A stretch of DNA of 57,194 nucleotides from an uncultured Oscillospiraceae bacterium (lineage in GTDB: Bacteria; Bacillota; Clostridia; Oscillospirales; Oscillospiraceae). Below the pieces are notes generated by a model, which was not told where the DNA came from, searched no databases, and saw only the letters and a program-made list of their open reading frames with translations. A program made the translations under genes and the position numbers. How positions within the stretch are numbered: the stretch's first letter is position 1; each line of letters starts with the position of its first letter. Positions 43,054-49,779 of the stretch are shown one piece after another. Where the stretch lies: the NCBI GenBank assembly GCA_905234425.1, contig CAJOHR010000022.1:1-57194 (forward strand), given 5' to 3'.

Positions 43054-43848
43054 ATGAAAATTGTTGTTTGCATCAAGCAGGTGCCCGATACCACCGAGGT
43101 GCGCATCGACCCTGTGACCAATACCCTGATCCGGGACGGCGTCCCCGCCATCATCAACCCCGACGACAAGTGCGGCATTGAGGCTGCCCTCCAGATCAAG
43201 GATCAGATCCCCGGCACCACCGTCACCGTGGTCACCATGGGCATCTCCTCGGCGGAGATCGCCCTGCGGGAGGCCCTGGCCATGGGCTGCGACGAGGCCG
43301 TGCTGCTCACGGACCGGAAGCTGGCCGGCGCGGACACCTGGGCCACCTCCTCCGCCGTGGCGGGGGCCGTGAAGAAGCTGGGAGCGGATCTGGTGATCTG
43401 CGGCCGGCAGGCCATCGACGGCGACACCGCCCAGGTGGGCGTCCAGATCGCCATTCACCTGGGGATCCCCGTGACCACCTACGTGGAGAAGCTGGTGGAG
43501 GTCAATGAGGAGTCCATCACCGTCCAGCGGCAGTATGAGGACCGGTATCAGACCGTCCGCATGCACTATCCCTGCCTGATCACAGCCATCGGCGACCTGA
43601 ATCAGCCCCGGTATATGTCTGTGGGCGGCTGCTTCGACGCCTATCAGAAGGAAATCAAGATCATGACCTACGCCGACATTGCCGACGTGGTGGACGAGAG
43701 CAACGTGGGTCTCAAGGGCTCTCCCACCTTCGTGGCGGTGTCCACCACCAAGGAGGCCAAGGGCGCGGGCACTGTGCTGAGGGACCTGACCCCGGACGAG
43801 GCCGTCTCCGCCATTGTGGAGAAGCTGGCTTCCATGCACATCATTTAA
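43054..43848 (+). CDS. etfB: Electron transfer flavoprotein subunit beta
   Basis: 264 aa. N-terminal VCIKQVPDTTEVRID, nucleotide-binding CGRQAIDGDTAQVG near residue 115 and ALAMGCDEAVLL near 76 are typical of the EtfB of bifurcating clostridial complexes, where this subunit carries the bifurcating FAD. ATG after GGGAGG. 15 bp before etfA. Confidence 0.95.
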   Translation: MKIVVCIKQVPDTTEVRIDPVTNTLIRDGVPAIINPDDKCGIEAALQIKDQIPGTTVTVVTMGISSAEIALREALAMGCDEAVLLTDRKLAGADTWATSSAVAGAVKKLGADLVICGRQAIDGDTAQVGVQIAIHLGIPVTTYVEKLVEVNEESITVQRQYEDRYQTVRMHYPCLITAIGDLNQPRYMSVGGCFDAYQKEIKIMTYADIADVVDESNVGLKGSPTFVAVSTTKEAKGAGTVLRDLTPDEAVSAIVEKLASMHII

Positions 43849-43863
43849 GGGAGGGTCTACAAC

Positions 43864-45012
43864 ATGTATAAAGACGTATATGTGTTCTGCGAGCAGCGGG
43901 ACGGCAACATTCAAAATATCGCCTTTGAGCTCATCGGCAAGGGCCGGGAGCTGGCGGACAGCCTGGGCCAGCAGGTGGTGGCGGTCCTCCCCGGCTATGG
44001 GATCGGGGACAAGGCCCAGAGCCTGATTGCCCATGGCGCCGACAGGGTCATCCTGGCGGACAAGCCCATTCTGGAGCACTATTCCACCAAGCCCTATACC
44101 GACGTCATGGCCAAGGTCATCGCCGACTGCAAGCCGGAAATCGTCCTCTTCGGCGCGTCCTCCATCGGCCGCGACCTGGCCCCCAGCGTCTCCGCCACGG
44201 TCCACACGGGTCTGACCGCGGACTGCACGGGCCTTGCCGTCGGCGACGTGGTGAAGAACGTGAACAACGCCGCGGACAAGGCTGTGGCCGATCAGAGAAT
44301 CCGGGAGCTGGGCACCGACGTGGCCGTGGAGGACAAGTCCAAGGTCATGACCGGCAAGGACGGCAAGGAGATCCAGATCGTCAACGTGGTCTACACCTAT
44401 CGCAATCAGCTTCGGATGACCCGTCCCGCCTTCGGCGGCAACATCATCGCCACCATCGCCTGTCTCCAGCACCGGCCCCAGATGGCCACGGTACGCCCCG
44501 GCGTCATGCAGGCCCTGCCCGCCGATGACAGCCGCACCGGCGAGGTGATTTCCCTGGATATCGAGCCCACCAACAACCTGGAGGTCCTGGAGACTGTGAA
44601 ATCCGCCAAAGCCAGCCGTGACATCATCGAGTCCAAGATCCTGGTCTCTGCGGGCCGCGGCATCGGCGGCCCGGAGAAGCTCCCCATGGTGGAAGCCGTG
44701 GCCGAAGCCCTGGAGGGCGACGTGTCCGGCTCCCGTGCCGTGGTGGACGCGGGCTGGCTGCCCAAGGACAAGCAGGTGGGTCAGACCGGCAAGACCGTCC
44801 GCCCGAGCCTCTATGTGGCCTGCGGCATTTCCGGCGCCATCCAGCACGTGGCCGGCATGGAGGGCAGCGACTATATTATCGCCATCAACAAGGAGGAGTC
44901 CGCTCCCATCTTCGACGTGGCGGACCTGGGTATCATCGGCGACGTGAACGCCATCCTGCCCAAGCTGGCCGACGCCATCCACAAGTACAAGGCCGCCAAG
45001 CGCGCCGTGTAA
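43864..45012 (+). CDS. etfA: Electron transfer flavoprotein subunit alpha
   Basis: 382 aa, somewhat longer than the ~335 aa of many EtfA proteins. N-terminal domain FGASSIGRDLAP near residue 97, FAD-binding C-terminal domain with SAGRGIGGPE near 260, SRAVVDAGW near 288, QVGQTGKTVRPSLY near 303 and GISGAIQH near 320. No ferredoxin domain is fused. Last gene of the operon, followed by a strong terminator. Confidence 0.95.
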   Translation: MYKDVYVFCEQRDGNIQNIAFELIGKGRELADSLGQQVVAVLPGYGIGDKAQSLIAHGADRVILADKPILEHYSTKPYTDVMAKVIADCKPEIVLFGASSIGRDLAPSVSATVHTGLTADCTGLAVGDVVKNVNNAADKAVADQRIRELGTDVAVEDKSKVMTGKDGKEIQIVNVVYTYRNQLRMTRPAFGGNIIATIACLQHRPQMATVRPGVMQALPADDSRTGEVISLDIEPTNNLEVLETVKSAKASRDIIESKILVSAGRGIGGPEKLPMVEAVAEALEGDVSGSRAVVDAGWLPKDKQVGQTGKTVRPSLYVACGISGAIQHVAGMEGSDYIIAINKEESAPIFDVADLGIIGDVNAILPKLADAIHKYKAAKRAV

Positions 45013-45035
45013 TTTCCGAAAGCAATCGGAATCCG

Positions 45036-45066
45036 GCTGGGGGAGCGCGCTCTCCCAGCATTTTTT
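45036..45066 (+). terminator. Terminator of the crt-etfA operon
   Basis: GCTGGGGGAGC/GCTCTCCCAGC, 11 bp with one G-U, followed by ATTTTTT, 24 bp after the etfA stop. Confidence 0.9.
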
Positions 45067-45094
45067 ACCTGTTCTGCGGAGTGGGAAAATCGGG

Positions 45095-45123
45095 TTGCAT
45101 TCCGGCCCGATCCCGGTTATAAT
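45095..45123 (+). promoter_or_regulatory. Promoter of the DtxR-family gene
   Basis: TTGCAT (45095-45100), 17-bp spacer, perfect TATAAT (45118-45123), 40 bp before the start codon. Confidence 0.8.
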
Positions 45124-45163
45124 GGTATCAGAATGAACCGTAATCGGGAAAGGTTGTGAACGT

Positions 45164-45550
45164 ATGTCGGAGATACGCGCTTCCGCAGAGGACTACCTGG
45201 AAACCATTCTGATCCTGCACAATAAAAAGGGGAACGTGCGTTCCATAGATATTGCCAATGAGATGGGCTTCAGCAAGCCCAGCGTCAGCGTGGCCATGAA
45301 AAACCTGCGGGAAAAGGAGTGCATCTCCGTGGCTCACGACGGGCTCATCACCCTGCTTCCCAGAGGGCAGGAGATCGCCGAGCGGATCTATGAGCGCCAC
45401 ACGGTCCTGTCGGCCCTGCTGGAGGCCCTGGGCGTGTCGCCGGAGACGGCGGCGGAGGACGCCTGCAAAATCGAGCACGTGATCAGCCCGGAGAGCTTTG
45501 ACGCCGTCAAGAAAAGAGCCTCCGACGCCGGGATCCTGCCCGCAGAATAA
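45164..45550 (+). CDS. Metal-dependent transcriptional regulator (DtxR/MntR family)
   Basis: 128 aa. N-terminal winged helix-turn-helix with SAEDYLETI (residues 7-15, holding the metal-ligand Asp and Glu of MntR) and the recognition segment MGFSKPSVSVAMKNL (about 34-48). The dimerisation domain has ERHTVL (His about 77) and EDACKIEHVIS (Glu/Cys/Glu/His about 98-105), the metal site. It is near the short end of the family and has no SH3-like C-terminus. It would repress metal-uptake genes when Mn or Fe is sufficient. No metal transporter lies nearby. Confidence 0.9.
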   Translation: MSEIRASAEDYLETILILHNKKGNVRSIDIANEMGFSKPSVSVAMKNLREKECISVAHDGLITLLPRGQEIAERIYERHTVLSALLEALGVSPETAAEDACKIEHVISPESFDAVKKRASDAGILPAE

Positions 45551-45557
45551 TATGGAA

Positions 45558-45595
45558 AAAACAGCAGCCGGAGGATCCGTTCCGGCTGCTGTTTT
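45558..45595 (+). terminator. Terminator after the DtxR-family gene
   Basis: AAAACAGCAGCCGGA and its perfect complement (15 bp) with an 8-nt loop and T4, 8 bp after the stop codon. Confidence 0.9.
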
Positions 45596-45623
45596 GTATA
45601 TCTGCGGGTATCTGTTCAGTCGC

Positions 45624-45706
45624 TGTCATTCTGAGGAACAAAGTGACGAAGAATCTTGGCGTTATTCACGATTTCAGGTAAAAGATCCTTCGCTTACGCT
45701 CAGTTA
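45624..45706. repeat. Dispersed inverted-repeat element, copy 2
   Basis: GTCATTCTGAGGAACAAAGTG then GACGAAGAATCTT at the left, and AAGATCCTTCGCTTACGCTCAG at the right, form an imperfect long hairpin of the same family as 11044-11120. It lies between convergent genes. Confidence 0.7.
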
Positions 45707-45723
45707 CATCTGCGGAAAAACCG

Positions 45724-46269
45724 TCACAGGCTTTCTTGCAGGATTGCCTCGATCTCCCCCAGAGAATCGGCAAATCGTATCTTTTCCTGCCGGTCCTCCG
45801 AGGACAGGTCCTTTTCGATCATGTGCTCCAGGAGCGTTTTCAGGCCCTCATAATACCCGTCCAGGTTGTAGAGGATGCAGGGGGTGTCCAGATGCTCCAG
45901 GGCCACCTTGCTCATGATCTCCGCGATCTCCTCCAGGGTGCCGGTGCCGCCGGGAAAGGCGATAAAGGCGTCTCCCAGCTCGATCATTTTCGCCTTTCGC
46001 TCCGTCATGTCCTCGGTGACGATGAGCCGGGTGATGTCGTCGTAGACCAGGCCGGCCTCCACGAAGAACCGGGGCTCCACCCCGGTGACCTGGCCCCCGG
46101 ACAGGAGCACGCTCTCCGCCAGGACGCCCATGAGTCCCGATTTCGAGCCGCCGTAGATCAGATCGTGGCCGTGGGACCCGATCCAGGTCCCCAGGGCCCG
46201 GGCGGCTTCCTGAAACGACGGGTCGTTTCCCTCGTTGGCCCCCAGATAAACCGTGATGTTCACAGGCAT
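45724..46269 (-). CDS. LOG family protein (TIGR00730 Rossmann fold)
   Basis: 181 aa. The signature PGGTGTLEEIAE near residues 106-117 and the upstream GGSKSGLMG near 40 define the LOG/lysine-decarboxylase-like family, whose characterised members release free base from nucleoside 5'-monophosphates (cytokinin-activating type). In bacteria the natural substrate is mostly untested. ATG after GAGGGG. It is a single-gene unit, convergent with the DtxR gene and divergent from the flavodoxin-like gene. Confidence 0.9.
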   Translation of the reverse strand: MPVNITVYLGANEGNDPSFQEAARALGTWIGSHGHDLIYGGSKSGLMGVLAESVLLSGGQVTGVEPRFFVEAGLVYDDITRLIVTEDMTERKAKMIELGDAFIAFPGGTGTLEEIAEIMSKVALEHLDTPCILYNLDGYYEGLKTLLEHMIEKDLSSEDRQEKIRFADSLGEIEAILQESL

Positions 46270-46300
46270 TTCCCCTCTTTTCGCATTGTTTTCCGGCCCT

Positions 46301-46330
46301 ATTATATACCGACTGTCGGGGAAAAAGCAA
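46301..46330 (-). promoter_or_regulatory. Promoter of the LOG-family gene
   Basis: The minus strand has TTGCTT (46325-46330), 18-bp spacer and TATAAT (46301-46306). Confidence 0.7.
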
Positions 46331-46378
46331 CCTCTTGATGGGACTTCCGCAAAAGTGCGTGGCTACACGCGATATTGC

Positions 46379-46407
46379 TTGCGCTTTCGCAGAAATCCCG
46401 GTATTAT
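46379..46407 (+). promoter_or_regulatory. Promoter of the flavodoxin-like gene
   Basis: TTGCGC (46379-46384), 17-bp spacer, TATTAT (46402-46407), about 50 bp before the start codon. Confidence 0.7.
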
Positions 46408-46455
46408 GGAAGTACCGACATCCCGTAATCCAAACATGAAAAGGAGGTAAAACCC

Positions 46456-47373
46456 ATGAAAAAACGCAAGGCAGTGGTGCTCTACGGCTCCCTGACCGGC
46501 AACACCGAGATGGTGGGAAAGGCCATGGCGGAGGTGCTGGAGGAATACGGCTTTGAGACCCGGTGCGAGAAGCTGGCGGCCGGAAAGGACTGGTCCCAGA
46601 CTCCGGTCCATTTCAAGGACTATGACATCGTGGTCCTGGGCAGCCTGATCGTGGCGGGCCTGCCCTACAAGGAGGTCTATCAGCTTCTGGGACTCCAGGG
46701 CAACCGTACCATCAACGGCGTCACCATGACCCCGGGCGCGGCGCCCCCGAACCCCGACGACCATCCCCTGGACCGGCTGAACCGGAACTCCGGCATTCCC
46801 GGCATTGTGGCCCCCTCCGTGGCTACCGGCTCCCCCGGAGCCAAGGGCGACAATCTGCCCACCATCTACGGGGTGGTCTATGCCACCTACGGCGGCAGCG
46901 GCGTGGGTCCCCCGGAGTGCTACGGCTCCCTGGAGGTCATGGAGGAGCTGCTCCGGGTCAACGGCGTCCGCACCGTGGGCAAGTTTGCCTGTCCCGGCAA
47001 GGAAATGCGCCATGAGGCTGTGGACGGCATCGCCAAGGCCCTGAATATCAACATCGCCGACTCCATGGCCATGATCCAGCGCTACACTCTGGACCCGGAC
47101 GCGGAGGAGTTCCAGAAAATGTCCCCGGAGGACATTGCCACCATCAAGAAATATCTGGGGATCGAGGACGACTATTCCATGCTGGAGGGCAACGATCCCC
47201 TGGGCATCGGAAAGCCCGGCTCCACCTTCTGGCACTATGACAGCGGCAAGCGTCCCTCCCAGCGGGACCTGACCAAGGCGAAGATCTTTATGGCGGAGAT
47301 CATCGAGGACTACTTCCTGACCACCACCGGCGATCCCCGGCCTCCCTACGCCATGTACACCTGCATTAGCTAA
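46456..47373 (+). CDS. Flavodoxin-domain protein
   Basis: 305 aa, twice the length of a simple flavodoxin. The N-terminus YGSLTGNTEMVGKAM (about residues 10-24) is the FMN-phosphate loop, followed by VVLGSLIVAGLPYK and VYATYGGSGVGP, the latter as in flavodoxin-like quinone/iron reductases. The last ~110 residues (from about 195) match nothing I know and include a WHYDSGKRPSQRDLTKAK segment. It probably binds FMN and carries electrons in the cytosol. The partner is unknown. ATG after AAGGAGG. Confidence 0.8.
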   Translation: MKKRKAVVLYGSLTGNTEMVGKAMAEVLEEYGFETRCEKLAAGKDWSQTPVHFKDYDIVVLGSLIVAGLPYKEVYQLLGLQGNRTINGVTMTPGAAPPNPDDHPLDRLNRNSGIPGIVAPSVATGSPGAKGDNLPTIYGVVYATYGGSGVGPPECYGSLEVMEELLRVNGVRTVGKFACPGKEMRHEAVDGIAKALNINIADSMAMIQRYTLDPDAEEFQKMSPEDIATIKKYLGIEDDYSMLEGNDPLGIGKPGSTFWHYDSGKRPSQRDLTKAKIFMAEIIEDYFLTTTGDPRPPYAMYTCIS

Positions 47374-47437
47374 CGCGGAAAGGACGGTTATGACGGAGGT
47401 TGTGAATAGAATGATGCTGTTCCGGGAGGGCTGAGCT

Positions 47438-47740
47438 ATGGCACGGTGCAGAATCACGGTGCTCAAATGCACCCTGGACGAAGAACTGAGGGCAAAATAC
47501 ATCCCCGATCCGGACTATGGCCTCTGCACCTATTTTGAACCGGGGCAGGTCTACTGGTTCGACGGAGGCGAGGCGCCGCCGGAGGGCTTCGGCTGTAAAA
47601 TCGGCTGGAAGTCCATCCGGGACGAGGCCATGGGCATGACAAGGCCTCAGCCGGAATTCTTTGCCGGAAGGCCCCATGTGGTGTGCTGCAACGACGGCTG
47701 CCGCCCGGTGATCTTCCTGCTGGAGCATGTGGAAGCATAA
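47438..47740 (+). CDS. TIGR04076-type small cysteine-containing protein
   Basis: 100 aa. Features of the TIGR04076 family: ITVLKCTLDEELRAKY at the start, GLCTYFEPGQV near residue 28, PPEGFGCKIGWKSI near 47, and a C-terminal CCNDGCRPVIF. Function is unknown. The four conserved cysteines suggest metal or redox chemistry. ATG 8 nt after GGGAGGG. 64 bp after the flavodoxin-like gene, probably co-transcribed. Confidence 0.8.
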   Translation: MARCRITVLKCTLDEELRAKYIPDPDYGLCTYFEPGQVYWFDGGEAPPEGFGCKIGWKSIRDEAMGMTRPQPEFFAGRPHVVCCNDGCRPVIFLLEHVEA

Positions 47741-47741
47741 C

Positions 47742-47782
47742 GAAAAACGTACAGGCCCGTGGGCATCGCCCACGGGCCTGTA
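47742..47782. terminator. Terminator between convergent genes
   Basis: TACAGGCCCGTGGGC and its complement (15 bp) around a 3-nt loop. On the minus strand it is followed by CGTTTTTCG, on the plus strand only by TATATTC, so it serves mainly the DUF975 gene. Confidence 0.85.
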
Positions 47783-47793
47783 TATTCACAGGA

Positions 47794-48534
47794 TTACTGA
47801 TTTTTCAGCGCCACATACAGCTCCGCGTTGGTGCAGCACACATAGGGCCCCACATAGAAGATCCCCAGGATGCCCAGCGTCAGAGCGGTGAGCAGATGCC
47901 AGCCGATGAAGGACAGGTCCAGCACAAAGGCTCTCCACTTATGTCCGTTCATCATGTTCCGGGACATGGTGATGACCTCGGTGCCGCCCAGCTCCGGATG
48001 ATCCGCCAGGATGTAGGGCACCATCCGATAGGAATAGGATTTGATGATGGCGGGGATCACAAACAGCAGGCCCCACAGGAGCAGGAAAATGTCGGTAATC
48101 AGCATGGTTTTGACTACGTTACCGTAGCTGGGCTTGAAGCCCCGGCTCAGGGTGTCCAGGGCGGCGGGCTCCCGGGTGTTCACCAGGAAGAAGTTGTTGC
48201 AGCCCACCGAAAGGGGATTGATCACAAATACGTCCAGCGCAAAGCCCACCAGGCACCCGATCAACACGGCGCCAGCCACAATGCCGGTTACCGCCGCGGC
48301 CTGGGCGGAGGTCAGTCCGCTCATGGCCTCCTGGAGCTCGTTCATGTCCTCCTCCAGCTCCTGGGTCTGGCTGACAGGGTTACCCCCATTCAAGCCCGAA
48401 CGGGCCCCGGATGAAACAGAGCTCAGGCCGCCGCCGATGAACACCAGAAGGATCAGGGCCACCAGGACGGATTTCCAGTAGTTGGCCTTAAACGCGGCCT
48501 TGCCTCTGGCCTTTAATTCTTTTCTATCCCACAT
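47794..48534 (-). CDS. DUF975 family membrane protein
   Basis: 246 aa, about five membrane segments (residues ~22-42, 85-115, 145-170, 205-235). The N-terminal WDRKELKARGKAAFKANYWKS and the later IPAIIKSYSYRMVPYILADHP segment are characteristic of DUF975 integral membrane proteins, whose function is unknown. I chose the ATG at 48534 because GGAGG sits 8 nt upstream. A start six codons earlier lies on the ribosome binding site. Confidence 0.85.
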   Translation of the reverse strand: MWDRKELKARGKAAFKANYWKSVLVALILLVFIGGGLSSVSSGARSGLNGGNPVSQTQELEEDMNELQEAMSGLTSAQAAAVTGIVAGAVLIGCLVGFALDVFVINPLSVGCNNFFLVNTREPAALDTLSRGFKPSYGNVVKTMLITDIFLLLWGLLFVIPAIIKSYSYRMVPYILADHPELGGTEVITMSRNMMNGHKWRAFVLDLSFIGWHLLTALTLGILGIFYVGPYVCCTNAELYVALKNQ

Positions 48535-48788
48535 ACATTCTTCCTCCTTCACAGGATTTCGGTCCCTTCGGACCTCTCAAAAATAATAGCACGCAGACTG
48601 TGATTTTTCAATAGAGAAAGGGGGCTGATTCGGACCTAAACAAAATGCGGCGTCCAGGCATGGCTGTTTTCTCAAACGGGCGTTTTGTTCAGGGACCGCG
48701 TGGCGGTAACGTGATCGTTCATGGCGTTTCTCCCCTATCGCCTGATGCACCTGGTATATGGGCAAAAGCATAGGAAAGCAACCGGAAG
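48535..48788. other. Intergenic region with the DUF975 promoter, otherwise empty
   Basis: On the minus strand TTGAAA (48606-48611), 17-bp spacer and TATTAT (48583-48588) form the DUF975 promoter. A short GGTCC-CTTC-GGACC hairpin (48561-48574) lies in its leader. From 48612 to 48788 I see no gene, only an imperfect AACAAAA...TTTTGTT inverted repeat near 48638-48690. Confidence 0.6.
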
Positions 48789-48830
48789 ACCCCATCCGAA
48801 GAGCTGCCTGTCAGCCGTTTCGGATGGGGT
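48789..48830 (-). terminator. Hairpin terminator after the ROK kinase gene
   Basis: ACCCCATCCGAA/TTCGGATGGGGT (12 bp, 18-nt loop), 8 bp after the stop codon. The T-run on the minus strand is short (TCTTCC). Confidence 0.65.
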
Positions 48831-48837
48831 TTCCATG

Positions 48838-49767
48838 TTATACAGCGCCCAGCATGGCCGCGCCGATGATGCCGGCGTCGTTGCCCAGCCTGGCCTTAAC
48901 CAGCCTTGTCCGCCGGGAGCTGCCTCTGGCATAGTCCTCCCGGTCCAGGATCTCCCGCACGGGAGCGAGGATCGTCTCACCGGCGCCGGCCAGACCGCCG
49001 CCGATGGCGAAGATCTCCGGCTGGAAGATGTTCACCAGGCTTGCCACGCCGTCTCCCAGGTATTCCAGGAACTCCCGGACCACGCCAACCGCCAGGTCGT
49101 CCCCCTGCTTGTATGCCTCGAAGATCATTTTGCCGTTGACCTTTTCCTTGTCCCCGGCCAGGGCCCATAGAAGGGATTCCGGTGCCCAATCCATGACCCG
49201 GAAGGCCTCCCGGATCAGGGCTGTGGCGGAGCAGTAGGTCTCGAAGCAGCCCTTCCGGCCGCAGGTACAGGGGCGGCCGTTGTGTTCGATGACCAGGTGG
49301 CCCACCTCCAGCCCGGCGTGGTTCATGCCGGTATAGAGCTTGCCGTTCAGGACCGCGCCGCCGCCGATGCCGGTGCCCAGGGTGATGACCACCATGGAGG
49401 AGCTGCCCTTTCCCGCCCCGGCGATGTATTCCCCCAGGGCAGCGCAGCCCGCGTCGTTTTCCATGCGGACCGGCAGGCCGGTTCGCTCCTCGATCATGGC
49501 CCCCAGGGGCACATGGTGGAAATCCAGATTAGACCAGTATTCCACCATGCCCCTGTCCGGCTCGATGGTGCCGGGAGAGCCCAGGCCGATGTAGGTCACG
49601 GTGCCGTCCGCCTCATTCAGCAGGGTTTTCACATGGTCCGCAATGGCGTCCGCCACTCCCTCGGGGGTCCTGGGGGTGGGGACAGAGCGGTGAGAGACGA
49701 TTTTGCCGGCTTCAGACACCAGCCCGGCGGCCACGTTGATGCCGCCCAGGTCGATTCCAAGATACAA
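48838..49767 (-). CDS. ROK family glucokinase
   Basis: About 309 aa. N-terminal ATP-phosphate loop LGIDLGGINVAAG, catalytic Asp in ENDAGCAALGE (about 104-114), phosphate-2 motif TLGTGIGGG (about 128), and the ROK zinc motif EVGHLVIEHNG...CTCGRKGC (about 155-178). It phosphorylates glucose, here most likely the free glucose released by the GH65 phosphorylase encoded just upstream. GGAGG lies only 2 nt before the in-frame ATG (49773) but 8 nt before a TTG at 49767, so I prefer TTG. The ribosome binding site is inside the GH65 stop region. Confidence 0.92.
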   Translation of the reverse strand: MYLGIDLGGINVAAGLVSEAGKIVSHRSVPTPRTPEGVADAIADHVKTLLNEADGTVTYIGLGSPGTIEPDRGMVEYWSNLDFHHVPLGAMIEERTGLPVRMENDAGCAALGEYIAGAGKGSSSMVVITLGTGIGGGAVLNGKLYTGMNHAGLEVGHLVIEHNGRPCTCGRKGCFETYCSATALIREAFRVMDWAPESLLWALAGDKEKVNGKMIFEAYKQGDDLAVGVVREFLEYLGDGVASLVNIFQPEIFAIGGGLAGAGETILAPVREILDREDYARGSSRRTRLVKARLGNDAGIIGAAMLGAV

Positions 49768-49779
49768 CGCCATCGCCTC

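Noticed and set aside
47389-47433. 14-codon frame between the flavodoxin-like and TIGR04076 genes
   Set aside because: Too short to support. It has only a weak upstream AAGGA and its end overlaps the ribosome binding site of the next gene, though a coupling leader peptide is possible.
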